Source: CAVSNH01 sp963729275 | Lineage (GTDB): Bacteria > Actinomycetota > Acidimicrobiia > Acidimicrobiales > RAAP-2 | DNA: 64,000 nucleotides | NCBI GenBank assembly: GCA_963729275.1 | Contig: CAVSNH010000013.1 | Location: 806,001-870,000 of the forward strand | Direction: 5' to 3' | Shown: one piece after another, positions 1-7,176 of the stretch | Numbering within the stretch: position 1 is the first letter of the stretch | Layout: every line of letters starts with the position of its first letter | Notes under the pieces: generated by a model | Told to the model about the DNA's origin: nothing | The model's database searches: none | The model's input: only the letters and a program-made list of their open reading frames with translations | Program-made: the position numbers and the translations under genes

Positions 1-240
1 GAGGACGCCGACCGCCTTCGCCCCCTCCACATTGGCCCCACCGGTCGTGCGCAACGACTCTTCCACCGACGAGGCGGCGACCACCGTGCGGCCGCTGGCG
101 TCGTCGATGAGCTGGGCCGAGATGTGCTTGTTGGAGCGGAAGACCGACAGCCGCGGCCGCTCAGCCGTGCCCACCACCCGCCGGCGGACACGGGCGTGGC
201 GCCGCCGGCGCAGCTCGAGCTTGTGTGCGGTGCGTCCCAT
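1..240 (-). CDS. rplR: Ribosomal protein L18 (5' part, cut by window edge)
   Basis: The first 80 codons of L18 are present; the 3' end lies before position 1. The protein opens MGRTAHKLELRRRRHARVRR and continues with an RLSVFRSNKHISAQLIDD stretch, the typical L18 core that binds 5S rRNA in the central protuberance of the large subunit. The ATG at 240-238 shares one base with the rplF stop codon (TAATG), so the two genes are probably translationally coupled. It is the most distal gene of the spc-type operon visible here. Confidence 0.95.
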   Translation of the reverse strand, partial: MGRTAHKLELRRRRHARVRRRVVGTAERPRLSVFRSNKHISAQLIDDASGRTVVAASSVEESLRTTGGANVEGAKAVGVL

Positions 241-782
241 TATTTGGCTGCCTTTCCGGCCTTGCGCACGACCCGCTCGCCGGAATAGCGGATGCCCTTG
301 CCCTTGTAGGGCTCGGGCTTGCGCAGCTTGCGGATGTCGGCGGCTACCTGGCCCACCTTCTCCTTGTCGATGCCCCGGACCACGATCCGAGTGGGCGTCG
401 GCACCTCGAAGGTCACGCCGTCGGGCGCCGTGACCGGCACCGAGTGCGAGAAGCCGAGAGCGAGCTCGATGGAATTCGGCCCTCGCGCCTGGGCCCGGTA
501 CCCGACCCCCACGATCTCGAGCTCCTTGCTGAACCCCTCGGTCACTCCTGAGACCATGTTGGCCACGAGCGAGCGGGTGAGGCCGTGAAGGGCGCGGTTC
601 TGACGCTGGTCGTCGGGGCGCTCGACGACCAAGATGTCCCCGTCCTGGCGCACGGTGATCATGGCTGGCAGGCTGCGGGCCAGCTCCCCCTGGGGGCCCT
701 TTACCGTGACCGTGTTCTGGTCCCCGAAGGAGACCGACACGCCGCTCGGCACGGGAATGGGGGAGCGTCCGATGCGTGACAT
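240..782 (-). CDS. rplF: Ribosomal protein L6
   Basis: A 180-residue protein of normal family length, opening MSRIGRSPIPVPSGVSV. The C-terminal half has the expected KVGQVAADIRKLRKPEPYKGKGIRY motif region, which contacts 23S rRNA near the sarcin-ricin loop and factor-binding site. The start is an ATG at 782, 15 nt after the rpsH stop. It overlaps rplR by one base. Nothing unusual in composition compared with family members. Confidence 0.97.
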   Translation of the reverse strand: MSRIGRSPIPVPSGVSVSFGDQNTVTVKGPQGELARSLPAMITVRQDGDILVVERPDDQRQNRALHGLTRSLVANMVSGVTEGFSKELEIVGVGYRAQARGPNSIELALGFSHSVPVTAPDGVTFEVPTPTRIVVRGIDKEKVGQVAADIRKLRKPEPYKGKGIRYSGERVVRKAGKAAK

Positions 783-797
783 CAGCGACCACCTCGC

Positions 798-1202
798 TCA
801 CCACACATAGCAGAGCACCTCCCCGCCCATGCGCTTCTGGCGCGCTTCGCGGTCGGTCATGAGTCCTTTGGAAGTGGAGACCACGGCCACCCCGAGACCA
901 CCGAGCACGCGCGGAATCTTGTCCGCCCGGGCGTAGATGCGTAACCCCGGCTTGGAGACACGCTTGATGCCGGAGATGGTGCGCTCGCGTTCAGGGGTGT
1001 ACTTCATGGTGATCTCGAGTGTCTTGCCCGGCTTGCCCGGCTCCTCGCCCACGTGGTAACCGGCGATGTAACCCTCGGACGCCAGGATGCTGGCCAGCGA
1101 CTCCTTGAGCTTCGACCCGGGCATGCGCACCGTCTCGAAGTGGGCGACATTGGCGTTGCGGATGCGAGTCAGCATGTCGGCAATGGGGTCGGTCATGGTC
1201 AT
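798..1202 (-). CDS. rpsH: Ribosomal protein S8
   Basis: A 134-residue protein opening MTMTDPIADMLTRIRNAN, the usual actinobacterial form, and ending with the conserved GGEVLCYVW. S8 binds the central domain of 16S rRNA and in enterobacteria represses the spc operon; whether it does so here cannot be seen. Two in-frame ATGs lie 6 nt apart (1202 and 1196); the first is chosen because MTMTDPI is the common family N-terminus. It follows rpsN by 16 nt. Confidence 0.97.
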   Translation of the reverse strand: MTMTDPIADMLTRIRNANVAHFETVRMPGSKLKESLASILASEGYIAGYHVGEEPGKPGKTLEITMKYTPERERTISGIKRVSKPGLRIYARADKIPRVLGGLGVAVVSTSKGLMTDREARQKRMGGEVLCYVW

Positions 1203-1218
1203 CGGTGGCCGCCTCCCC

Positions 1219-1404
1219 TCACCAGCTGGCCTTGGTGACGCCGGGAACCTCGCCGGCGTGCACCATCACCCGAAGGCAGATTCGGCAAAGCCCGAACTTG
1301 CGGTAGACGGACTTGGGCCGTCCGCACCGCCGGCACCGGGTGTAGCCCCGGACCTTGAACTTGGGTGTGCGCTGCTGCTTCTCGATGAGTGCCTTCTTCG
1401 CCAT
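1219..1404 (-). CDS. rpsN: Ribosomal protein S14, zinc-binding type
   Basis: A 61-residue protein, the short type-Z S14. It carries the two zinc pairs CRRCG (about residues 24-28) and CRICL (about 40-44). Because the zinc ligands are intact, this is the C+ paralogue; a zinc-free C- copy could exist elsewhere in the genome under Zur control, but none is in the window. It lies 4 nt downstream of rplE, consistent with the spc operon. Confidence 0.96.
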   Translation of the reverse strand: MAKKALIEKQQRTPKFKVRGYTRCRRCGRPKSVYRKFGLCRICLRVMVHAGEVPGVTKASW

Positions 1405-1408
1405 GGTG

Positions 1409-1981
1409 CTATTGGTTCTCCTGTCGGAATGGAAACCCGAACGCAGCGAGGAAGGCGCGGGCCTGCTCGTCGGTGCGGGCGGTGGTGACGATGGTGATGT
1501 CCATGCCCCGGGTGGTGTCGATGCTGTCGTAGTCGACCTCGGGGAAGATGAGCTGCTCGGTCACGCCGAACGTGTAGTTGCCGTGGCCGTCGAACGACTT
1601 GGGCGAGAGGCCTCGGAAGTCGCGGATCCGGGGGATGGCCATGGCCAGCAGACGGTCTAGGAACTCCCAGGCCCGATCGCCCCGGAGGGTGACCTTGACC
1701 CCGATTTCCTGGCCCTCGCGAAGCTTGAAGTTGGCGATGGACTTCTTGGCCCGAGTGACGATTGGCTTCTGGGCGGCAATGGTCTCGAGGTCGCGCACGG
1801 CCCCCTCGATGAGCGACTTCTGTTGGGTGGCCTTGCCCACCCCCATGTTGATGACGATCTTCTCGAGGCGAGGTATCTCCATGATGTTGGCGAGACCCAG
1901 CGTCTCCTTCAGCTCGGCTCGCAGCTGCGAGTCGTAGCGCTCCTTCAGCCGGGGCTTGGTGCGGGTGGGGGCAGTGGTCAC
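1409..1981 (-). CDS. rplE: Ribosomal protein L5
   Basis: A 190-residue L5 that binds 5S rRNA, with the conserved NMGVGKATQQKS and GLSPKSFDGHGNYTFGV regions. I place the start at the GTG at 1981-1979 because it forms a GTGA overlap with the rplX stop, the same coupling seen at several other junctions here; an upstream in-frame codon at 1996 would add five residues and lie inside rplX. Spacing to rpsN is 4 nt. Confidence 0.95.
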   Translation of the reverse strand: MTTAPTRTKPRLKERYDSQLRAELKETLGLANIMEIPRLEKIVINMGVGKATQQKSLIEGAVRDLETIAAQKPIVTRAKKSIANFKLREGQEIGVKVTLRGDRAWEFLDRLLAMAIPRIRDFRGLSPKSFDGHGNYTFGVTEQLIFPEVDYDSIDTTRGMDITIVTTARTDEQARAFLAAFGFPFRQENQ

Positions 1982-2292
1982 AGGTCCGCTCCGCACTTCC
2001 GGCAGACCCGCAGCTTGCGGCCCTGCTCGTCGATCCGCATGCCGATCCGGCTCGGCCCGCAGTTGGGGCAGACGATGGCCACCGAGGAGACGGACACTGG
2101 CTGGAACTTGTCGATGACGCCACCCTGCATGGTGGCGCGCGTCGGCTTGGCGTGGCGCTTGCTCACGTGCACGCCCTCGACGATGACCTTGCCCTCGGAC
2201 GGGATGGCGCGGGACACCTCGGCCCGCTTGCCCTTGTCCTTGCCCGATATGACCTGGACCCGGTCACCTTTTCTGATCTTCATTTTCGCCAT
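1978..2292 (-). CDS. rplX: Ribosomal protein L24
   Basis: A 104-residue protein opening MAKMKIRKGDRVQVISGKDKGK, the KOW motif that defines L24, an assembly-initiating protein of the large subunit. It also carries two CxxC-like pairs (CPNCG about residues 75-79 and CRKCG near the end), typical of zinc-ribbon-bearing L24 in many bacteria. The ATG at 2292 directly abuts the rplN TAG stop with no gap. Confidence 0.96.
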   Translation of the reverse strand: MAKMKIRKGDRVQVISGKDKGKRAEVSRAIPSEGKVIVEGVHVSKRHAKPTRATMQGGVIDKFQPVSVSSVAIVCPNCGPSRIGMRIDEQGRKLRVCRKCGADL

Positions 2293-2661
2293 CTAGAGCA
2301 CCTCCGGGGCGAGCGAGATGATCCGCATGAAGCGCTTGTCCCGCAGCTCACGGCCGACCGGGCCGAAGATGCGGGTCCCGCGCGGTTGCTGTTGGTCGTT
2401 GATGAGCACGGCGGCGTTCTCGTCGAAGCGGATGTAGCTGCCGTCGGGGCGGCGCTTCTCCTTCTTGGTGCGGACGACGACGCACTTGACCACGTCGCCC
2501 TTCTTCACGGCGGCCCCGGGGAGGGCGTCCTTGACCGTGGCCACGAAGATGTCGCCGATGGACGCGTAACGCCGACGGGAGCCCCCGAGCACCTTGATGC
2601 AGAGGACCTCCCGGGCCCCGGAGTTGTCGGCCACCCGAAGGCGTGACTCCTGTTGGATCAC
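2293..2661 (-). CDS. rplN: Ribosomal protein L14
   Basis: A 122-residue protein of exact family length, opening MIQQESRLRVADNSGAREV and ending ISLAPEVL. L14 lies at the subunit interface. The start is GTG at 2661-2659 and overlaps the rpsQ stop as GTGA. No insertions or missing regions are apparent. Confidence 0.97.
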   Translation of the reverse strand: MIQQESRLRVADNSGAREVLCIKVLGGSRRRYASIGDIFVATVKDALPGAAVKKGDVVKCVVVRTKKEKRRPDGSYIRFDENAAVLINDQQQPRGTRIFGPVGRELRDKRFMRIISLAPEVL

Positions 2662-3092
2662 CGGGCACGCTCCAGGATGTCGGCCAGGCGCCAGCGCTTG
2701 AGCTTGGACAGCGGCCGCGTCTCGACCACCCGCACCCGGTCGCCGATGTGGGCCGCGTTGTCGGCATTGTGCACGTAAAGCTTCTTGGTGCGCTGCACGG
2801 TCTTGCCGTAACGGGCGTGGCGGACCCGCTCGATGACCGCCACCACCACCGTCTCGTTCATGCGGTCGGAGACGACCAGGCCCTCGCGCACCTTGCGGGC
2901 GTTGGCTCGGGGGCCGGCTGACCCGTCGACGGCGGCGGCGGTCGACGCCGGCTTGGACGCGGCCGGCTTGGCCTCTGCCTCAGCCTCGGTCTCAGCCTCT
3001 GTCTCTGCCTCCGGCTCGGCGGCAACGGCCGGGTCGGCCACCGGTGCCTCTGTCGCGTCGGTCGATTCGACCGGCTGCTCATCGGCCATCAC
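2658..3092 (-). CDS. rpsQ: Ribosomal protein S17 with a 64-residue acidic N-terminal extension
   Basis: The S17 OB-fold core starts near residue 65 (ANARKVREGLVVSDRMNETV) and runs to the C-terminus at 144. Residues 1-64 are an added Ala/Glu/Pro-rich segment with repeats of the type EAETEAETEAEAEA, almost certainly disordered. Typical bacterial S17 is about 80-90 residues. Two ATGs are adjacent; the first overlaps the rpmC stop as ATGA, supporting the long form. S17 binds 16S rRNA helices 7 and 11 near the 5' domain. A shorter internal start is possible, but none has a better context. Confidence 0.94.
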   Translation of the reverse strand: MMADEQPVESTDATEAPVADPAVAAEPEAETEAETEAEAEAKPAASKPASTAAAVDGSAGPRANARKVREGLVVSDRMNETVVVAVIERVRHARYGKTVQRTKKLYVHNADNAAHIGDRVRVVETRPLSKLKRWRLADILERAR

Positions 3093-3598
3093 TTGCTCCC
3101 GTCCTCGTCGTCATTGTCATCGGGCTCGAGGTCGCCGATGGCCTCGCCCATGCCGTCGTCGTCGGCTCGGCCGATCTCCTCGTCGTCGCCGTCGTCGCCG
3201 TTCCCGTCCTCGTCGGCATCGGCCAGGTCGTCGACCCCGTCGGCGTCGTCGGCGTCGCCGGCTTCGGCCTCCTCCTCGGCGGCGCGGGCTGCGGCCCGGC
3301 GCTCGGCCGGTGTCGATCGTTCACGACCGAGGGCCTCGTCCTCGCTGCGGCGGCGGGCGGCGGCCACATGGGCCGGCATCTGGTCGAGGGCTAGCCCCTC
3401 GGCCTCGGCGATCTCGCGGTTGCGCAGCTCGGTGAGCATACGGGCGATGTCCTTCTTGACCTCCCCGAGCCGGGTCGGGTTGTCCAGCTGGCCGGTAGCC
3501 AGTTGGAAGCGGAGGTTGAACAACTCACGCCGGGTCTCGTTGAGCTGGCGCTCCAGCTCCTCGATGTCGTACTCGGCGATCTCGGTGGAGGTAACCAT
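3089..3598 (-). CDS. rpmC: Ribosomal protein L29 with a 100-residue acidic C-terminal tail
   Basis: Residues 8-63 are the two-helix L29 domain (EELERQLNETRRELFNLRFQ, then NPTRLGEVKKDIARMLTEL). From about residue 66 the protein continues in the same frame through a basic linker into an Asp/Glu-rich tail (residues 106-169, with runs such as DDADGVDDLADADEDG). Family members are usually 60-80 residues, so this one is more than twice normal. L29 sits at the polypeptide exit, where trigger factor and SRP dock. The ATG shares a base with the rplP stop (TGATG). Confidence 0.93.
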   Translation of the reverse strand: MVTSTEIAEYDIEELERQLNETRRELFNLRFQLATGQLDNPTRLGEVKKDIARMLTELRNREIAEAEGLALDQMPAHVAAARRRSEDEALGRERSTPAERRAAARAAEEEAEAGDADDADGVDDLADADEDGNGDDGDDEEIGRADDDGMGEAIGDLEPDDNDDEDGSK

Positions 3599-4035
3599 CA
3601 GATCTGTATCTCCGGGACGCCGTGGGTGCCGGGACGGATGACGAAGCGCGCCTTGAAGGGCAGCTTCTGGATGGCCCGCTCCATGGCCGCCCGGGCCAGC
3701 TCGGTGTCGACCCCGGCCAGCTCGAAGAGGATGCGACCGGGCTTGACCACGGCCACCCAGTGTTCGGGGTTGCCCTTGCCCGAGCCCATGCGGGTCTCGG
3801 CCGGCTTCTGGGTCACTGGCCGGTCGGGGAAGACTCGGATCCAGATCTTGCCGCCTCGCTTGACGTGACGGGTCATGGCAATACGAGCGGCTTCGATCTG
3901 GCGGGCGGTGAGCCAGCCCGGCTCCATGGCCTGGATACCGAAGTCACCGAAGGTCACCTCACTGCCACCCTTGGCCGCGCCAGTCAGGCGACCGCGCTGT
4001 TGCTTGCGGTGCTTGACCTTGCGGGGCATGAGCAT
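3598..4035 (-). CDS. rplP: Ribosomal protein L16
   Basis: A 145-residue L16 opening MLMPRKVKHRKQQRGR, the canonical N-terminus, which fixes the start at the ATG at 4035 although the frame stays open further upstream into rpsC. Other conserved stretches are MGSGKGNPEHWVAVVKPG and ARAAMERAIQKLPFKARFV. L16 organises the A-site region of 23S rRNA. The stop codon overlaps the rpmC start by one base, and the rpsC stop is one base upstream. Confidence 0.96.
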   Translation of the reverse strand: MLMPRKVKHRKQQRGRLTGAAKGGSEVTFGDFGIQAMEPGWLTARQIEAARIAMTRHVKRGGKIWIRVFPDRPVTQKPAETRMGSGKGNPEHWVAVVKPGRILFELAGVDTELARAAMERAIQKLPFKARFVIRPGTHGVPEIQI

Positions 4036-4036
4036 G

Positions 4037-5014
4037 TCAGTCCACCTCCTTGCGGAAGTGGGGCGTCTCGTGATGCTCGCGGGTGCGCCGCTCGATCTCC
4101 TCTTCTTCGGACAGCATGCGCTCGAGCTCGTCGGGCTCGGCCGGTGGGGCGACGATGTCGGCCGGCTGACGGTCGGAGAGCGCCTCCTGGTCCTGGGCGT
4201 CACCCTCGCCACCCTCGCCACCATCATCTTCTGCGGGGACCACGCTGCCGGGCTCGCCCTGCTCGGCTCGGCGGCGCCCACCGCCGGCGGTGATGAGACG
4301 ACGCGGTGCCTCGCCCTGGCCTGAGGTCTCCCCCACGGCCATGGCCGCCTCGCGGGAAATCTTGTCGTCGATCGAGATCTTGTAGGGGAGGATGTCGCCC
4401 TTGTAGATCCAGACCTTGACCCCGATGCGGCCGAAGGTGGTCTTGGCCTCGCGGAATCCGTAGTCGATGTCGGCCCGGAGTGTATGTAGGGGGACACGCC
4501 CCTCGCGGTAGGACTCCTTGCGGGACATTTCCGAGCCGCCGAGCCGTCCCGCGCACTGGACGCGGACGCCGAGGGCGCCGGCCTTCTGGACGGTCTGGAT
4601 TGACCGCTTCATGGCCCGCCGGAATGCGACCCGCCGGGCCAGCTGGTCACAGATCCCCTGGGCGATGAGGGCGGCGTCGAGCTCGGGTTGCTTGATCTCC
4701 TGGATGTTGAGCTGGATGCGGTTGGACAGCCCGGTGATCTCCTCGATGCGCTTCTTCAGGCGGTCGGCCTCCGCTCCCCGGCGCCCGATCACGATGCCGG
4801 GACGGGCCGTGTGGATGTCCACCCGCAGGCGGTCACGGGTGCGCTCGATCTCGATGCGGCTGACCGCGGCCGACTCGAGCTGGGACATCAGGTAGTCGCG
4901 GATCTGCCAGTCCTCGACCACGCAGTCCTGGTAATTGCGCTCCTCGAACCACCGTGACTTCCAGTCCGTGGTGACGCCGAGTCGAAACCCGTAGGGGTTG
5001 ACCTTCTGGCCCAT
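4037..5014 (-). CDS. rpsC: Ribosomal protein S3 with a long charged C-terminal tail
   Basis: A 325-residue S3. The KH domain (IVIGRRGAEADRLKKRIEE region, about residues 65-85) and the S3 C-terminal domain (REAKTTFGRIGVKVWIYKGD) are intact up to about residue 210. Residues 215-325 form an extra tail, first Gly/Arg-rich, then acidic with EEEEIERR near the end. Actinobacterial S3 is often longer than the enterobacterial 233 residues, but this is at the long end. S3 forms part of the mRNA entry channel. The ATG abuts the rplV TAG. Confidence 0.95.
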   Translation of the reverse strand: MGQKVNPYGFRLGVTTDWKSRWFEERNYQDCVVEDWQIRDYLMSQLESAAVSRIEIERTRDRLRVDIHTARPGIVIGRRGAEADRLKKRIEEITGLSNRIQLNIQEIKQPELDAALIAQGICDQLARRVAFRRAMKRSIQTVQKAGALGVRVQCAGRLGGSEMSRKESYREGRVPLHTLRADIDYGFREAKTTFGRIGVKVWIYKGDILPYKISIDDKISREAAMAVGETSGQGEAPRRLITAGGGRRRAEQGEPGSVVPAEDDGGEGGEGDAQDQEALSDRQPADIVAPPAEPDELERMLSEEEEIERRTREHHETPHFRKEVD

Positions 5015-5734
5015 CTAGCTGTCCTCCTCGTCGCCGGCGTCGGCGTGTTCGCCGGCGTCGTCATCACCGGCGTCGTCATCACCGGCACTGTCATGGTCCG
5101 CCTCGTCGTCGACCTCATCGTCGACTTCGTCGCCGGTGTCGTCGTCGGTGACGTCCTCGTCGTCGACCCGGTCATCGACGTCGGCGCCCTCGTCTCCCTC
5201 GTCGAACTCCTCGAGCTCGTCGGCCGCGGTCGTGGGCTCAGCCTCCGCCTCGGTGCGGTCCGTCGTGGTCGCCTCCTCGGCACGGGCCTGGCGCCGACGC
5301 GAGCCGGCCACTCGACGAGACCGCTGCGAGCCGGCCGCCGCCCGCTGGGCCCGCCGGCGGGCGATGCGCTCGTCCGGCATGCGGCTCACGATGATGGTCA
5401 CGTGCGAAGTCCGCTTGCGGATGCGGGTGGCCCGGCCTCGCGCCCTCGGACGCCAGCGCTTGAGGGTGGCGCCCTCGTCGGCGAAACAGGCCGACACGTA
5501 GAGGTCCTCGGCGTCGAGCCCGTCGTTGTGGACGGCGTTGGTCACGGCCGAGTGGAGCAGCTTGCCCACGATCCGGGCCGCCTCGCGCTCGGTCAGAGCC
5601 AAGGTCTCGGCTGCCCGGTCGACGTCCTGGCCGCGGATGAGGTCGAGAACCTGGCGGACCTTGTACGCCGAGACACGGCTGTGGCGCAGGACGGCACGCG
5701 TCCCCGGTCGCTCGTTGGTCTTGACCCCGGGCAC
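5015..5734 (-). CDS. rplV: Ribosomal protein L22 with a 120-residue basic-then-acidic C-terminal extension
   Basis: The L22 core spans about residues 12-118, ending in the hairpin region KRTSHVTIIVS. It is followed by a basic segment (124-152, rich in Arg and Ala) and a very acidic tail (153-239) with runs like DDEDVTDDDTGDEVDDEVDD. Normal L22 is 110-130 residues. L22 lines the peptide exit tunnel, and its globular end faces the solvent near the exit. The start is GTG at 5734, two bases after the rpsS stop. The tail-coding DNA is low-complexity GAC/GTC repeats. Confidence 0.94.
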   Translation of the reverse strand: MPGVKTNERPGTRAVLRHSRVSAYKVRQVLDLIRGQDVDRAAETLALTEREAARIVGKLLHSAVTNAVHNDGLDAEDLYVSACFADEGATLKRWRPRARGRATRIRKRTSHVTIIVSRMPDERIARRRAQRAAAGSQRSRRVAGSRRRQARAEEATTTDRTEAEAEPTTAADELEEFDEGDEGADVDDRVDDEDVTDDDTGDEVDDEVDDEADHDSAGDDDAGDDDAGEHADAGDEEDS

Positions 5735-5735
5735 G

Positions 5736-6014
5736 TCAGCGCCTCCCGGCCCGCTCTTGGCCGGCGTGGAACTTGAACGTGCGGGTCGGGGCGAACTCGC
5801 CCAGCTTGTGGCCGACCATCGATTCGGTCACGTATACCGGGATGTGCTTGCGCCCGTCGTGGACGGCCATGGTGTGGCCGACCATGTCCGGGATGATGGT
5901 CGAGCGACGAGACCACGTCTTGATGACTTTCTTCTCGCCGCTGGCGTTGAGGGCGTCCACCTTCTTCAGCAGGTGGTCGTCCACGAACGGTCCTTTCTTG
6001 AGGCTGCGGGGCAT
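5736..6014 (-). CDS. rpsS: Ribosomal protein S19
   Basis: A 92-residue S19 opening MPRSLKKGPFVDDHLLKKV, with the conserved WSRRSTIIPDMVGHTMAVHDG segment. S19 forms a complex with S13 in the small-subunit head. Length and sequence are ordinary; the C-terminus ends GQERAGRR. Located 17 nt downstream of rplB. Confidence 0.97.
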   Translation of the reverse strand: MPRSLKKGPFVDDHLLKKVDALNASGEKKVIKTWSRRSTIIPDMVGHTMAVHDGRKHIPVYVTESMVGHKLGEFAPTRTFKFHAGQERAGRR

Positions 6015-6031
6015 CGGTCTCTCTGTCTTCC

Positions 6032-6868
6032 CTAGCGACGGGCCCCGCGAGTGCGGCGGCGGCGGACGATCATGGCGTTGGACTTCTTGTCGCGGGCGCG
6101 GGTGCGCCCCTCGGGCTGACCCCAGGGTGAGACGGGGTGGCGGCCGCCCGAGCTCTTGCCCTCGCCGCCGCCCAATGGGTGGTCGACCGGGTTCATGGCC
6201 ACACCCCGGGTCTGCGGACGCTTGCCGCGCCAGCGGTTGCGGCCGGCCTTGCCCTGCTTGATCAGCTCCGCCTCGGAGTTCCCGACCACACCGAGCGTGG
6301 CCCGGCAGTCGATGGCCACCCGGCGCATCTCGGTGGACGGCAGCCGCAGGGTGGCGAAGGCACCCTCCTTGGCCACCACCTGGACGCTCATCCCGGCGCC
6401 ACGGGCGAGCTTGCCGCCGCCCCCCGGGCGCAGCTCGACACAGTGGACGACCGAGCCCACCGGGATGTACCGAAGAGGTAGGGCATTGCCCGCCCGGATC
6501 TCGGCCCCCTGGCCGGACTGGAGGCGGTCGCCCACCCGCACCTGGGAGGGGGCGAGGATGTAGCGCTTCTCACCGTCGACGTAGTGGAGCAAGGCGATAC
6601 GGGCGTTGCGGTTGGGGTCGTACTCGATGGCGGCCACCTTGGCCGGCACCCCGTCCTTGCTCCGGCGGAAGTCGACCTGGCGGTACTGCTGCTTGTGACC
6701 GCCGCCGCGGTGGCGGGACGTCTTGCGCCCGTAACTGTTGCGACCACCCGAGGACGGCTTCGGCCCGATGAGCGACTTCTCCGGGCGGCTGCGGGTGATG
6801 TCGGAGAAGTCCGACACCGTCTGGAAGCGGCGGCCGGCGCTGGTCGGCTTGCGTGCGCGCAGTGGCAT
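6032..6868 (-). CDS. rplB: Ribosomal protein L2
   Basis: A 278-residue L2 of normal length. The catalytic-centre loop near residue 229 is visible as GVAMNPVDHPLGGGEGKSSGG and contains the conserved histidine associated with peptidyl-transferase centre assembly. The N-terminus MPLRARKPTSAGRRFQTV is typical. L2 contacts 23S rRNA domain IV and bridges the subunits. It lies between rplW and rpsS with 17-nt spacers on both sides. Confidence 0.97.
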   Translation of the reverse strand: MPLRARKPTSAGRRFQTVSDFSDITRSRPEKSLIGPKPSSGGRNSYGRKTSRHRGGGHKQQYRQVDFRRSKDGVPAKVAAIEYDPNRNARIALLHYVDGEKRYILAPSQVRVGDRLQSGQGAEIRAGNALPLRYIPVGSVVHCVELRPGGGGKLARGAGMSVQVVAKEGAFATLRLPSTEMRRVAIDCRATLGVVGNSEAELIKQGKAGRNRWRGKRPQTRGVAMNPVDHPLGGGEGKSSGGRHPVSPWGQPEGRTRARDKKSNAMIVRRRRTRGARR

Positions 6869-6885
6869 GGTCGGTTCCGCTCCCC

Positions 6886-7176
6886 TCAGCCTTCGAAGAG
6901 GTCGATCGAGTCACCCTGGTGGAGGGTGACGATGGCCCGCTTGATGTCGGGGCGGTGACCCACGGTGTTGCTGCGGCGGTTGTGCCGGGTCTTGCCCTTG
7001 CGGTTGAGGGTGTTCACCTTGTCCACCCGCACGTTGAACGCTTGCTCGACAGCCCGGCGTACGTCGATCTTGTTGGCCGACGGGTCGACCACGAACACGT
7101 AGACGTTGTTCTCCATCAACGAGTACGACTTCTCCGAGACGACCGGCCGGATGAGGATGCGGTGGGGCTCGGTCAT
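6886..7176 (-). CDS. rplW: Ribosomal protein L23
   Basis: A 96-residue L23 with the conserved ILIRPVVSEKSYSLME start and the KTRHNRRSNTVGHRPDIKRA loop. L23 is the main docking site for trigger factor and SRP at the tunnel exit. Its ATG overlaps the rplD stop as ATGA. Unlike L22, L29 and L4, it has no acidic extension. Confidence 0.97.
   Translation of the reverse strand: MTEPHRILIRPVVSEKSYSLMENNVYVFVVDPSANKIDVRRAVEQAFNVRVDKVNTLNRKGKTRHNRRSNTVGHRPDIKRAIVTLHQGDSIDLFEG

Noticed and set aside
5018..5362. Interpretation of the L22 and L29 tails as separate genes or frameshift artefacts
   Set aside because: The frames run on without stop from the conserved cores and join the next gene by start/stop overlaps, so they are true in-frame extensions in this sequence.
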